Shown here: positions 1-6,911 of the stretch, piece after piece | How positions within the stretch are numbered: position 1 is the stretch's first letter | Layout: each line of letters begins with the position of its first letter | NCBI GenBank assembly: GCA_026770585.1 | Contig: MU646603.1 | Location: forward strand, 253,317-266,078 | Direction of reading: 5' to 3' | Source: Baffinella frigidus | Taxonomy: Eukaryota > Cryptophyceae > Cryptomonadales > Baffinellaceae | Length of the DNA stretch: 12,762 nt | Position numbers and translations under genes: made by a program | The notes under the pieces: generated by a model | Database searches by the model: none | What the model was told of the DNA's origin: nothing | The model's input: only the letters and a program-made list of their open reading frames with translations

Positions 1-75
<75 letters not shown>
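1..75. repeat. Homopolymer of 75 G
   Basis: The window opens with 75 consecutive G, then an interrupted G-rich stretch to about 150. A run this long at the edge of a window most likely marks a contig or read end, as produced by no-signal base calls on two-colour sequencers, rather than real genomic sequence. A true poly-G tract cannot be excluded. Confidence 0.9.
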
Positions 76-76
<1 letters not shown>

Positions 77-212
77 GAGGGGGCGTGGGTGCCGATAGAT
101 TTGGCGGCGGGGGAGGGGGTGAATGGGGTGGGGTGGGGTGCTTGCGGGAGAGTGGGACAGGGTGCCGCCACCCACCGGTGCTGCTTCGCGCGACGCGCGG
201 TGTGGGAAGGGT

Positions 213-320
213 CACGCAGAATCATACCCATTGCCCTAGAACCCAACCCGAATTCCACCTTGAATTCAAGGCGAAAAAGTCTTGGGTCGCTGCTAAGTGG
301 GCTGGTTCGCGCGACGCGCC
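213..320 (+). repeat. Dispersed repeat with CCTTGAATTCAAGG palindrome, copy 1
   Basis: One of three copies of a roughly 100-bp sequence. It contains CCATTGCCCTAGAAC, then a palindrome centred on GAATTC (258-271), then a stretch like GGTCGCTGCTAAGTGG. The other copies are at 3750-3875 (inverted) and 9115-9222. The flanking motif TCGCGCGACGCGC occurs twice here (about 186 and 307), so this copy sits inside a further local duplication. Confidence 0.7.
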
Positions 321-340
321 AAGGGTCGCGCAGGGGGTTC

Positions 341-491
341 AACCGGGAAAAGGTTTAATTTAAAAGAAAATGGCCTATCAAACCGGGTTCTGGTTCTAAT
401 TAGATTTACTTAAGGCCCTCGATAACCTTCGTCCAACTCCTATGCACCAATAGGGATCCATTTTGTTTAAAATTAAACATGTCCCCAGATT
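341..491. mobile_element. MITE-like element, family A copy 1
   Basis: Non-coding element of about 151 bp with imperfect terminal inverted repeats. The left end starts AACCGGGAAAAGG and the reverse complement of the right end starts AATCTGGGGACATG; both continue into a matching AT-rich arm of about 35 bp. The interior (GGCCTATCAAACCGG, CCTTCGTCCAACTCCTATG) recurs in the copy at 6012-6157. No transposase is present, and I could not define a target-site duplication. Confidence 0.7.
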
Positions 492-540
492 AGGGTGAGA
501 GATCCGGAGTGCGGCCGGAGAGGCGCGGGGGAAAAGAGCT

Positions 541-644
541 TATCCCTCAAGTGGCGGACGGGCGAATATTCGCCCCAACTCACCCTAGGTAGGTCCTAGG
601 ACCCTACCGTAGGGTGTATACGCCTACTCGCCACTCAAGGGATA
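541..644. mobile_element. Small foldback element with TATCCCT ends
   Basis: The left end TATCCCTCAAGTGGCG is matched by the right end read on the opposite strand as TATCCCTTGAGTGGCG. The centre holds GACCCTACCGTAGGG, a motif seen in several elements of this window. A related end (TATCCCTTAAGTGGCGAG, then TAGGC) occurs alone at about 2718-2750, consistent with a dispersed family. Confidence 0.55.
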
Positions 645-660
645 GTTGAGGGATTTAATG

Positions 661-791
661 TCGGAACAAGCCATAATCTGTCCCGCTATCTTAGGCTCCC
701 CACGCGGAAGGTAAGGGTGCATATGCTATTTTAGGCATCAAATGATGCTATCTTACGCCTTTTTATCAGGACAGATTCTGGTATGTTCCGA
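661..791. mobile_element. MITE-like element, family B copy 1
   Basis: A 131-bp element with inverted ends of about 23 bp beginning TCGGAACA and ending TGTTCCGA, each followed inward by a form of AATCTGTCC. The interior contains GCTATCTTAGGC, GCTATTTTAGGCAT and a small hairpin GCATCAAATGATGC. A second full copy lies at 3928-4074. There is no coding capacity. The flanks read ATG on both sides with one extra base on the right, so the insertion duplication is uncertain. Confidence 0.75.
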
Positions 792-1345
792 GATGAGTTC
801 AGGCCTGAACGCCTAATCCCTAAACTCTAGCTCTGCCCCAGTTCAATTTGGGCTCGCCATAATTGCGCCCCCCCTCCAATTTCACAGGCAAATTTCATGG
901 GGGGGTGTCAAAAGACCCGATCGGGGTCGGGAATGATGTCGAGGTTGCCTTCCCTGATCCTCCCCCACACCATCATCGCCGCCACCTCCTCGTGCCCTGC
1001 CCACCCGCACACATCACTTTGCTGTTTGACCAGTTTGGTGATCAATTTGCTGCACATCAATTTGCTGTCTGACCATTCCACCACTTTGCAGTTTGACCAG
1101 TTTGGTGGTTCGACCAGTTTTGAGAACCATAACCACCGTTTCCAACCGGTTCCGAGCCCCAACACCGCCGTTATCACCTCCCAGGCTGGGCGGTGGGGGG
1201 CGTGCGACCCTGGGGACCCACCGTTTCCTTAAGTTAACGGAGGTTCCACTTTTGTCTTTGAGACGTCCCACTCTCGACGTTTGTCTCGGCGCGCAGCGCT
1301 CTTGAATGCGCACGTACGACAGACGGGCTGATACGCCGGCAGGGC
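792..1345. other. Non-coding stretch with short direct repeats
   Basis: No convincing gene. The segment 1018-1123 carries repeated TTTGACCAGTTTGGTG blocks (1026 and 1092) and repeated CAATTTGCTG blocks. Open frames here overlap on both strands, lack recognisable motifs and do not share the GC-rich third positions of the exons elsewhere in the window. Confidence 0.5.
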
Positions 1346-1920
1346 TCACAAGAAGGCATCAAGGAAGGAAGGAGGAAGATGGCGCGCCAAGGTGGAGAGA
1401 GATGGTGGATGGAGAAGGTAGAGGGTGGCAGGAGATGGTGGAGGGAGAAGGTAGAGGGTGGCGGGAGATGGTGGAGGGGGGAGGTAAAGGGGGCGGCGTC
1501 CAGAAGCTGTGGCCCTACTCCCTCTACGTCCATGACCACACCCTCTACGTCCATGGCCCCGAGAAGGTGGAGGGGCACACGAGAAGGAAAGAAGAAAGGA
1601 AGGAGCAAGGTAGCGCGCCACGGCGGCGGGAGATGGGGGAGGGAGACGGTAGAGGGAGGTGGAGGGAGACAAGGTGGCGGACGATGGTGGAGGGAGGAGG
1701 TAGAGGGTGGGGCTTCCAGAAGCTGTGGCCCTAATCCACCCTCTACTTCCAGGACCTCTACTTCCAGGACCCGGAGGCTCACGTGAAGGAAGCAAGGCCG
1801 GAAGAAGGAAGGTGGCGCGCCATGGTGGATGGAGATGGTGGAGGGACAAGGTAGAGGGAGGTGGCGGGAGATGGTGGAGGAAGGAGGTAGAGGGGGCGGC
1901 TTCCAAAAGCTGTGGCCCTA
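1346..1920. repeat. Degenerate purine-rich tandem repeat
   Basis: At least three diverged units of roughly 150-230 bp. Each runs through GGCGCGCCA, then repeats of AGATGGTGGAGGGAG and AGGTAGAGGG, then TTCCAGAAGCTGTGGCCCTA, then CTCTACGTCCAGGACC or a close form. The last unit is split by the element at 1924-2063, with its tail continuing at 2068-2095. Long open frames across this block on both strands are by-products of the repeat (Pro/Ser/Leu- or Gly/Arg/Trp-rich) and are not called as genes. Confidence 0.75.
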
Positions 1921-1923
1921 CTA

Positions 1924-2063
1924 TTATCCGGGGAAATCTACTCTTCTTTCATTTGATGGCAATGAAAATTACTACACAATTCGTTCTCATTGGTAATATT
2001 AAAGCATTCGTGTAGAAATTTTCATTGGAATCAAAAGAAATAAAAATAGGTGTCCCCAGATAA
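1924..2063 (+). mobile_element. 140-bp MITE-like element, family E, with ACTA target duplication
   Basis: The ends are inverted repeats (TTATCCGGGGAAATCT; right end on the opposite strand TTATCTGGGGACACCT). They are flanked by ACTA on both sides (1920-1923 and 2064-2067), consistent with a 4-bp target-site duplication. The centre is a second nested inverted repeat: CAATGAAAATTACTACAC against CCAATGAAAATTTCTACAC on the opposite strand. The element interrupts a unit of the purine-rich tandem repeat, so it inserted after that repeat formed. The core recurs, reverse-oriented, at 10061-10200, also 140 bp long. Confidence 0.8.
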
Positions 2064-2108
2064 ACTACACCCTCTACGTCCAGGACCCGGAGGAGATGGA
2101 GGGGAGAC

Positions 2109-2202
2109 CGTTCATGGACGCGAGGTGGAGGGGCGTCCACTTGTCCTTGCTCGCAGCGTTGGGATCCGCGCCCGCGCGCAGCAGGTTGTCGGTCGCCTCC
2201 AC
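2109..2202 (-). CDS. Ankyrin-repeat gene, exon e (last exon recognised)
   Basis: Exon of 94 bp on the minus strand encoding VEATDNLLRAGADPNAASKD followed by KWTPLHLASMNG, that is, the second half of one ankyrin repeat and the first half of the next. LLRAGADPNA and WTPLHLA match the ankyrin consensus. The upstream boundary is a clear acceptor, GGCGGCAG|GTGGAG. The downstream boundary is less certain: AACG|GTCTCC is the nearest GT. Nearly all third codon positions are G or C. Joined to the exon at 3516-3561, it restores an exact 33-residue spacing between WTPLH motifs. Ankyrin domains are protein-binding scaffolds; the partner is unknown. Further exons are expected downstream but I could not find one. 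Confidence 0.8.
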
Positions 2203-2288
2203 CTGCCGCCAGGGATTAGGGATGAGAATTTTTGGTGTTTCGTTTGGGGGCCACCTGCCATGCACAGGCAGATGGCCACCTGCCACTT

Positions 2289-2319
2289 TCTCATATGAAA
2301 ACTATTTCAATTCAAAACC
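2289..2319. mobile_element. Truncated end of a family E element
   Basis: CTCATATGAAAACTATTTC and the following bases match the terminal inverted repeat of the element at 10061-10200 (TTATATGAAAACGGTGTT, then AATTCAAAACC). The rest of the element is missing: the match stops near 2319 and telomere-like repeats start a few bases later. Confidence 0.6.
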
Positions 2320-2324
2320 CACCG

Positions 2325-2398
2325 TTCAGGGTTTAGGGTTTAGGGTATGAGCTTTAGGGTTTAGGGTGTATCGTTTAGGGTGTAGGGTGTAGGGTTTG
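2325..2398 (+). repeat. Short interstitial telomere-like tract
   Basis: About ten imperfect heptamers of TTTAGGG and TGTAGGG type, G-rich strand on +. It abuts a truncated MITE end on its left. It is inside the locus, downstream of the last recognised ankyrin exon, and so is interstitial rather than a chromosome end. Confidence 0.8.
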
Positions 2399-3368
2399 GA
2401 TCCAACCGCCCAAAAGCCCGAGGAAGATCCAGCCCACCTTCAACCGCAGCCCCACGCCCCAATTTCATCTCGGAAGATAATTGAATCAGTTTCTTTTCAA
2501 TAGGAGGTTGAATATGAGAAATTAGTTATGGCATAGTAAATTTAATTAGGCCTTCAACCTCAGCCCCTGGGCCCCAATGGGGGGGGGGCGTGGGAGGCTC
2601 TGCGCGGGGTCAAGGCAGCAGATACGTAGGCACCCCGGACCGAAACTCATGCAGAAACCTCTGGGGATACAACCCCGTGTAGAATGACCGGAGTGACTTT
2701 GCACAGTCACGTCCACTATCCCTTAAGTGGCGAGTAGGCTCATACACCTTTCCAAAGGACCCTAGACCTGCCCAGGACCTCTCGGTATCCCCAGAAACCC
2801 AGCGGTTCTCCAGTGCGCCCGGCCAGCGCTCGAGCTAGCTCTCCTTCCCGACACACACCCGTCTACTTCCTGGACGCACTTGCTTCAGAGGTGCACGCTT
2901 CTTGGAAGGAGAGCGCTACTGAAAACCCACAGCCCCCGCTGTTACGAAATCGGTAACTAACGGCTCCAATTCCCACCACAGGGGAAATTCAAACCAACCT
3001 CAAATTATCGTTTAAAACTGCTTTACTATTTTTTTAGTACCAAAAGCTGTCTTTGAAACCCAAACTCGTTTTGAAAAGAACAGATTGACAGGGTGGGCAA
3101 AGGGTTTGCAGTAGCGATGGCAGGGGGGTATGTGTCGCGGGGGCGGGGGGCTGGTTCGTCACCCACCAGCAACCCGCAGCAGCTTGTACCGGACCTTTGC
3201 AAGAATCTGGAAATATTTTTAATATCTTTTTATTCGTACGACCCTACGGTAGGAGGCCTTAGGGACCTGGGAATTGCTGGCGGGGAGATTTAAGGAGATA
3301 TCCTTGGTTTGGCTGAAAATTACTACAGTACTCGACCCGTTTATAAGCTGCGTCGGGTTGCTGGTGGA
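2399..3368. other. Intronic/intergenic stretch without a recognisable gene
   Basis: On the minus strand this lies between the exons at 3516-3561 and 2109-2202, so it is mostly intron. It holds a direct repeat (CCTTCAACCGCAGCCCC near 2440 and CCTTCAACCTCAGCCCC near 2553), a solo end of the TATCCCT foldback family near 2718, and a block at 2866-2922 that is repeated at 3398-3466 (CACCCGTCTACTTCCT, GCTTCAGAGGTGCACGC). ACCCTACGGTAGG occurs near 3241. No coding signal was seen. Confidence 0.5.
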
Positions 3369-3391
3369 CCTCCCCAGCCGAGGCGCCCCCC
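3369..3391 (-). repeat. Partial copy of an ankyrin exon tail plus donor
   Basis: On the minus strand GCCTCGGCTGGGGAGGT is identical to the last bases and the GT donor of the exon at 3516-3561, then diverges (CCACC against GCCAA). It lies about 125 bp downstream of the true exon within the next intron and is too short to be an exon itself. It is probably a small local duplication. Confidence 0.55.
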
Positions 3392-3515
3392 CCATACTCA
3401 CCCGTCTGCTTCCTAGACACACTCTTCTGCTTGCTTCAGAGGTGCACGCTGCTCAGAAGGAACGCGAGGGCAGTGGGTTAGGTGTCCTGGAAGCGGGGGG
3501 GGAGTGGTTTGGCAC

Positions 3516-3561
3516 CTCCCCAGCCGAGGCCGCGAAGTGCAGCGGCGTCCATTCCAAATCC
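3516..3561 (-). CDS. Ankyrin-repeat gene, exon d
   Basis: Very short exon (46 bp) on the minus strand encoding the last base of one codon, then DLEWTPLHFAASAGE, the first half of a canonical ankyrin repeat. Acceptor: GACCACAG|GG, preceded by CCTAACCTAAT, a good branch-point candidate. Donor: GGGGAG|GTGCC. It ends in phase 0 and joins directly to VEATDNLLRAGADPNA of the next exon. It begins with one base of a split codon, so the preceding exon must contribute two bases. The GC-rich third positions match the other exons. The exact 33-residue repeat length on both sides argues that no exon is missing between it and its neighbours. Confidence 0.8.
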
Positions 3562-3566
3562 CTGTG

Positions 3567-3731
3567 GTCACACTCCATTAGGTTAGGACCTGTTAACAGG
3601 ACCTTAAAAGAAGAATAAGAAGAATAAAATGAAGAAAACGAAGAAGAAGAGCGGTCACACTCCATTAGGTTACGACCTGTTTACATGACCTTTACGCGGG
3701 AGACAGGTCACACTCCAAGTCCCTGGGGCCA
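3567..3731 (-). repeat. Degenerate copies of the exon d acceptor region
   Basis: The acceptor segment of the neighbouring exon (+ strand GGTCACACTCCATTAGGTTA) is followed by a second copy at 3653-3700 with the same first 20 bases. A shorter third copy is at 3705-3731 (GGTCACACTCCAAGTCCCTG). In the second copy the acceptor AG is replaced, so it should not splice. A purine-rich AAGAAG tract (about 3605-3652), pyrimidine-rich on the gene strand, separates copies one and two. Confidence 0.65.
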
Positions 3732-3749
3732 GAAAAAGAAACGCGGGAT

Positions 3750-3875
3750 TCGTGACGCGGGGCTGCGTGCGGGCCACATGCCACCGACCGAGGACCTTTT
3801 CACCTTGAATTCAAGGTATAATTCCGGTTAGGTTCTAGGGCAATGGATCAGATTCTAGAACACATGGTTTAGATG
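3750..3875 (-). repeat. Dispersed repeat with GAATTC-centred palindrome, copy 2
   Basis: Inverted relative to the copies at 213-320 and 9115-9222. It has the palindrome ACCTTGAATTCAAGGT at 3802-3817 and the shared flank CCGGTTAGGTTCTAGGGCAA. It lies in the large intron between exons c and d. Confidence 0.7.
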
Positions 3876-3927
3876 GACTGTATCCGTGAAGCCCCGCGAC
3901 AATGCAGGGTCGCGGCGCAATTTAAGT

Positions 3928-4074
3928 TCGGAACAGGACAGATTATATGCCGCTATCTTAGGCTTCCGACGCCGAAGATGCGGGACGCCGAAGATGCGGG
4001 TGTATATGCTATTTTAGGCATACAATGGCGCTATCTCATGCCTTTTTATGCGGACAGATTCTGGCATGTTCCGA
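3928..4074. mobile_element. MITE-like element, family B copy 2
   Basis: Second copy of the TCGGAACA...TGTTCCGA element, 147 bp. It is longer than copy 1 mainly because GACGCCGAAGATGCGGG is tandemly doubled. Just inside the left end, the bases of copy 1 (GCCATAATCTGTCC) appear here inverted as GGACAGATTATATGCC, suggesting a micro-inversion. The open frame at 3873-4169 runs through this element and is not considered a gene. Confidence 0.75.
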
Positions 4075-4095
4075 GACGAAATTGTCAATTTCGTC
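4075..4095. repeat. 21-base near-perfect palindrome
   Basis: GACGAAATTG, one central base, then CAATTTCGTC: two perfect 10-base arms. It directly abuts the right end of the family B element at 3928-4074 and could be a remnant of a neighbouring foldback element. Confidence 0.8.
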
Positions 4096-4575
4096 TTTCG
4101 CAGCGTCGCGCCTTGTTGCGTGACTCGCGCAACCGCGATGGACAGACAGGCGAAATCGTGTGGTTCTAACTTGGCCATCCTAGAAATCGAACAGCAGGCT
4201 GTGGAGGTTCAGTAGCTCCACCAGCCCTCCGAGGTGGCTCAAATTGTGCTCTGGAATATAAATCCAAAAGTTGATTTTTAAAGAAAATGTGTCAACTTTT
4301 GACCCATCGTGGTCGGATCCGACCCCGATGTAAAGGCAAATCTAGAAGGTTCCGGGGCACTATTTGATCTACCTAGAAGGGCTAGTGGCTTGGAATCGGA
4401 TGGCGTCTTTTGGGGGGGGGCTACTTGTTGGTGGAGGGGGATGACGTGTGTGGACACACACGTGTGTGTGGGGGGGGTAGGTACTTGGTGGTGGTGGAGA
4501 CTTGGGCGCCGGAAGCGAGGAGGGTCATGAGGACGTTGTGCTTTCCCGACATACACGCGAGGTGGATCGGCGCCC
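4096..4575. other. Intron stretch without recognisable gene
   Basis: Lies within the intron between exons c and d of the minus-strand gene. It contains G-rich and GT-rich low-complexity sequence (about 4410-4500) and a small hairpin GTGGAGGTTCAGTAGCTCCAC near 4200. I saw no protein motif on either strand. Confidence 0.45.
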
Positions 4576-4710
4576 ACCCGTCTCCCGACTGCCAACCGGT
4601 GCCTTTTTATGTCCCTGCATGAAGCGCTGGTACCAAAGTGTGTGTTCCTTGAGGACCCGTCCCCCGACTGCCAATCGGTGCGTTTTTATGTCCCTTCAGG
4701 CGCGCTGGTA
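4576..4710 (+). repeat. Direct repeat, two units of about 56 bp
   Basis: The two units start near 4576 and 4655. Both contain CCCGACTGCCAA, CGGTGC, TTTTTATGTCCCT and CGCTGGTA. The second unit runs straight into the left terminal repeat of the element at 4709-4928. A weaker third resemblance (TGTGTCCCCTCAGGACGCGC) is seen near 5129. Confidence 0.7.
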
Positions 4711-4928
4711 GAGCCAATGTGGTAGGACTTGGCCAGCGCGAACTTCGAAGTTACAACATTGCGAACTTCGAAGTTACAACATAGATGGACTCTTTTGGAC
4801 AAGTAGTGTTTTAAATTCAAATTTTGCAGTACAAATCATGGTGTTTACTAATAATTACGGTCCATCTAGAAGTTCGCATCTTGCAACTTCGAAGTTCGAT
4901 TTGGCCAAGTCCTACCACATTGGCTCTA
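4709..4928. mobile_element. Element with about 70-80 bp inverted terminal repeats
   Basis: The left arm 4709-4790 and right arm 4860-4928 are reverse complements over TAGAGCCAATGTGGTAGGAC, TTGGCCA, AACTTCGAAGTT and GATGGAC. The left arm is longer because GCGAACTTCGAAGTTACAAC is tandemly doubled there. The AT-rich interior of about 70 bp has no coding capacity. It fits a non-autonomous foldback element sitting in the intron between exons c and d. Confidence 0.8.
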
Positions 4929-5058
4929 CTAACTACGAGGGAGGGGTAGTTGTCTTATCCAGGCAACCGGAAAGCATATCCTGCGGTTACCGGCAGGGTC
5001 GAAGTCAATTATTTATGGGCATTTCAGGCAACTTTTGCCGATTTCAAAGAAAAATAAT

Positions 5059-5110
5059 AGAAAGACAGAGGGCGTAAAATGACAAGAAAGACAGAGGGCG
5101 TACAATGACA
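5059..5110 (+). repeat. 26-bp tandem duplication
   Basis: AGAAAGACAGAGGGCGTA followed by AAATGACA or CAATGACA, two units differing at one base. A very recent duplication in intronic sequence. Confidence 0.9.
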
Positions 5111-5226
5111 ACTCTCCCGCGTAGAAAGTTTGTGTCCCCTCAGGACGCGCCCGTACACACCCAGGACGAGCCAGCGCGGCACGTGACCATTTGGTGCAAC
5201 TGCGCGCCATGTCACGTGGCAGTCAC

Positions 5227-5345
5227 ACTTCGCCACAATTTCATGTGGAAACCTTTTTAATTTTAGAAACTTCGGCAAATAAATTTGCCACACAGAACGT
5301 TCTTTACCGATAATATTAAACAAACGTGCAGTAATTTTCATTGAA
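5227..5345. mobile_element. Degenerate family E element
   Basis: CGATAATATTAAACA and GCAGTAATTTTCATTG match the core of the element at 1924-2063 (GGTAATATTAAAGCA, GTAGAAATTTTCATTG). The left side has the hairpin GGCAAATAAATTTGCC in place of the usual arm. The ends are not clear. Confidence 0.55.
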
Positions 5346-5474
5346 ACCAGTTTTTTTCGTCGGCAGAAGCTACCTGCGCCCCCGTCTGCGGGGAACCGCG
5401 CACCCACCCGCGCGGGAAGCTTGCCCATGGGAGCTGGGCTGGGGGAGGGAGACGGGCGGGGAAGGGGCTAACGG

Positions 5475-5509
<35 letters not shown>

Positions 5510-5672
5510 CCCTCTCCCCACCCACATCCCTCTCTCTCGCTCTTTCGCCCCCCCCCCCTCTCTCTCTCTCTCTCCATCCATCCTTCTCCCCATCTCCATC
5601 TCTCTCTCTCTCTTGCTCTCTCTCTTGCTCTCTCTCTCTGACACACTCTCTTTCGCTCTCCCTCTCACTCTC
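5475..5672 (+). repeat. CT microsatellite and CT-rich tract
   Basis: A pure (CT)n run of about 33 bases, then interrupted CT/CCCTCTC sequence for nearly 200 bases. On the gene (minus) strand this is a GA-rich tract starting about 30 bases after the 3' end of exon c. Open frames through it (Ser/Leu on +, Arg/Glu on -) are repeat by-products. Confidence 0.95.
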
Positions 5673-5700
5673 AACGTTCAGGTGTTTCAGGGAGGGGCGC

Positions 5701-5816
5701 ACCTGGGCATCAATGACAGCGTTAGCGCGAAGCAGCAACTGGACGATGGCAGTGTTGCCAACCACCACCGCGTGATGCAGCGGCGTCCAACCTCGCTCGT
5801 CCGCCCGCGTCACCAG
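5701..5816 (-). CDS. Ankyrin-repeat gene, exon c
   Basis: Exon of 116 bp on the minus strand encoding LVTRADERGWTPLHHAVVVG then NTAIVQLLLRANAVIDAQ, a full and clear ankyrin repeat (GWTPLHHA, helix 2 IVQLLL, then ANAVIDAQ). The acceptor is CTGCAG|CTGGTG, with CGCTGAT and CTCCTGTTTTTG upstream as branch point and pyrimidine tract. A GT donor would fall after CAG (exon end at 5703), but then the next exon is out of frame. Placing the end two bases later, CAGGT|GCGCCC, restores the frame, gives one bridging Val codon and yields the exact 33-residue ankyrin period. This implies a GC-AG intron, or a 2-base error. The exon lies between a GA-rich tract upstream and a CT-rich tract downstream on the + strand. 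Confidence 0.85.
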
Positions 5817-6010
5817 CTGCAGACCAAAAACAGGAGCGCATCAGCGTGGTGATGACGCAAGGACGGGTGGAGAGGGTGCGCGGGGCGCGCGGTGTCACTA
5901 GCTGCCGCCCACAGGAGTAGGCGTCAGCGTGCTGAGGGCGCGAGCACGGGCACTAACCACGGTTGCCCGCGTCACTAGCTGCAGGCCACAAACAGGAGCG
6001 CGTCAGCGCT
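5817..6010 (-). repeat. Duplicated acceptor modules of exon c (copies 2 and 3)
   Basis: Upstream of exon c on the gene strand, acceptor-like segments recur. Copy 3 (about 5968-6010) reads CGCTGACGCGCTCCTG, then CCTGCAG|CTAGTGACGCGGGC; copy 2 (about 5895-5930) reads GGGCGGCAG|CTAGTGACACC. The true site is CTGCAG|CTGGTGACGCGGGC. Each copy keeps a CTGACGC branch-point-like motif and the first bases of the exon, then diverges. A linking block read on + as GCGCGAGCACGGGCACTAAC is shared among copies. Confidence 0.7.
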
Positions 6011-6011
6011 C

Positions 6012-6157
6012 ATCCGGGAACATTTTTGTTTTTAAAATGGCCTATCAAACCGGATTCGGGCCCTAATTAAATTTACTTAGGACCCTAATAAACCTTCGTC
6101 CAACTCCTATGAACAAATAGAGAGTATTGTTTTTTGAAATTAAACCTGTCCCCGGAT
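6012..6157. mobile_element. MITE-like element, family A copy 2
   Basis: A 146-bp element. Its left end ATCCGGGAACATTTTTG pairs with the right end read on the opposite strand as ATCCGGGGACAGGTTTAATT. The interior shares GGCCTATCAAACCGG and CCTTCGTCCAACTCCTATGA with copy 1 at 341-491. It is inserted within the duplicated acceptor modules: GCGTCAGCG lies on its left, and GAGCGTCAGCGTGCTG of the same module resumes on its right. Confidence 0.75.
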
Positions 6158-6290
6158 CAGAGCGTCAGCGTGCTGTTGGCGCGAGCACGGGCGCTAACCG
6201 CGGGGGCGGGGGCTGCAACACACGCGTCACTAACTGCCGCCCACAGGAGTAAGGCAAGCGTCAGCGCTACAGACCACACAGCAGAGTTCA
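6158..6290 (-). repeat. Duplicated acceptor module of exon c (copy 4)
   Basis: On the gene strand: CGCTGACGCTTGCCTTACTC, then GGGCGGCAG|TTAGTGACGCG. The linking block GCGCGAGCACGGGCGCTAAC (+ strand) is also present at about 6180. No coding frame continues from it. Confidence 0.65.
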
Positions 6291-6352
6291 GACCCTACGG
6301 TAGGCAACCTGCAGGGGCATAGGGGGGTTCCTACAGATAAGGTAACGGAAAC

Positions 6353-6370
6353 TCGGGCACTGAGTGCCCG
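6353..6370. other. Short GC hairpin
   Basis: The inverted repeat CGGGCAC/GTGCCCG around TGA sits in an intron region. It resembles a bacterial terminator on the minus strand only by chance, given the eukaryotic context. No function is assigned. Confidence 0.4.
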
Positions 6371-6485
6371 AAAAATGTCTGTGTAGCCCTCTGTGTGGCG
6401 TGTCAAGCGGTTCCGCGTGTGGACCCTGCTTGAGGCGGGCGCCGTCCTGCAACACACCCTGGTGTTGATGTGCAATGGTGAGTAG

Positions 6486-6621
6486 CGCGAGAGCGAGCGA
6501 GAGAGAGAAAGAGCGCGCGGGAGCAAGCGAGCGAGCGTGTGAGAGAGCGAGAGAGAGAGATCGATAGAGAGCGAGAGAGAGAGCGAGATAGAGAGCGCGA
6601 GCAAGCGAGCGAGCGAGAGGA

Positions 6622-6654
<33 letters not shown>

Positions 6655-6720
6655 GAGAGGGAGATAGAGATAGAGAGAGAGATGTGGGGGGAGAGAGATT
6701 GAGAGAGAAACAGAGCGCGC
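6486..6720 (+). repeat. GA-rich microsatellite tract
   Basis: About 230 bases of interrupted (GA)n with GAGCGA and GATAGA variants. On the gene strand it is CT-rich and lies in the intron upstream of exon c. Together with the tract at 5475-5672 it forms an inverted, complementary pair around that exon. Confidence 0.95.
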
Positions 6721-6785
6721 GCACGTGCACAGCCCGCGAGGGCGGTGGCAGCAAGGAGGAGGGGTTGGGAATCCAAGGGGAGGGG

Positions 6786-6885
6786 AACGCTACTAGCAGC
6801 CGCCCACCAACAGGAGCGCCACGAGCGTCAGCGTGCTGTGGGCGCGAGCACGGGCACTAACTGCGGGGGCGGAGGCTGCCAGGAC
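6786..6885 (-). repeat. Duplicated acceptor module of exon c (copy 5)
   Basis: On the gene strand CACGCTGACGCTCGTGGCGC is followed by GGGCGGCTG|CTAGTAGCG. The acceptor AG has become TG, so this copy should be dead. The linking block GCGCGAGCACGGGCACTAAC follows on the + strand. Confidence 0.65.
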
Positions 6886-6911
6886 GAGGGGGCGGGGAGG
6901 TGAGGAGGGGC

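Noticed and set aside
1234-1906. Several 135-186-codon frames on both strands
   Set aside because: All arise from the purine-rich tandem repeat, with open frames on both strands and only low-complexity product.
3873-4169. 98-codon + frame
   Set aside because: Mostly the family B element, including its terminal repeats and the 17-bp duplication.
4170-4245. tRNA-like hairpins
   Set aside because: Two small stems only; no cloverleaf, no T-loop consensus and no acceptor stem.
5341-5775. 144-codon open frame on + (and overlapping frames on -)
   Set aside because: Runs through the CT microsatellite; the Ser/Leu and Arg/Glu runs are repeat translations. The real coding signal here is only the ankyrin exon on the minus strand.
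6353-6376. Rho-independent-like terminator
   Set aside because: A GC hairpin next to an A run, but nothing else suggests bacterial DNA; a chance hairpin.
6230-6776. 174- and 162-codon minus-strand frames rich in Ser, Leu and Arg
   Set aside because: Translation of the GA/CT tract; two frames are open at once and neither has a domain.
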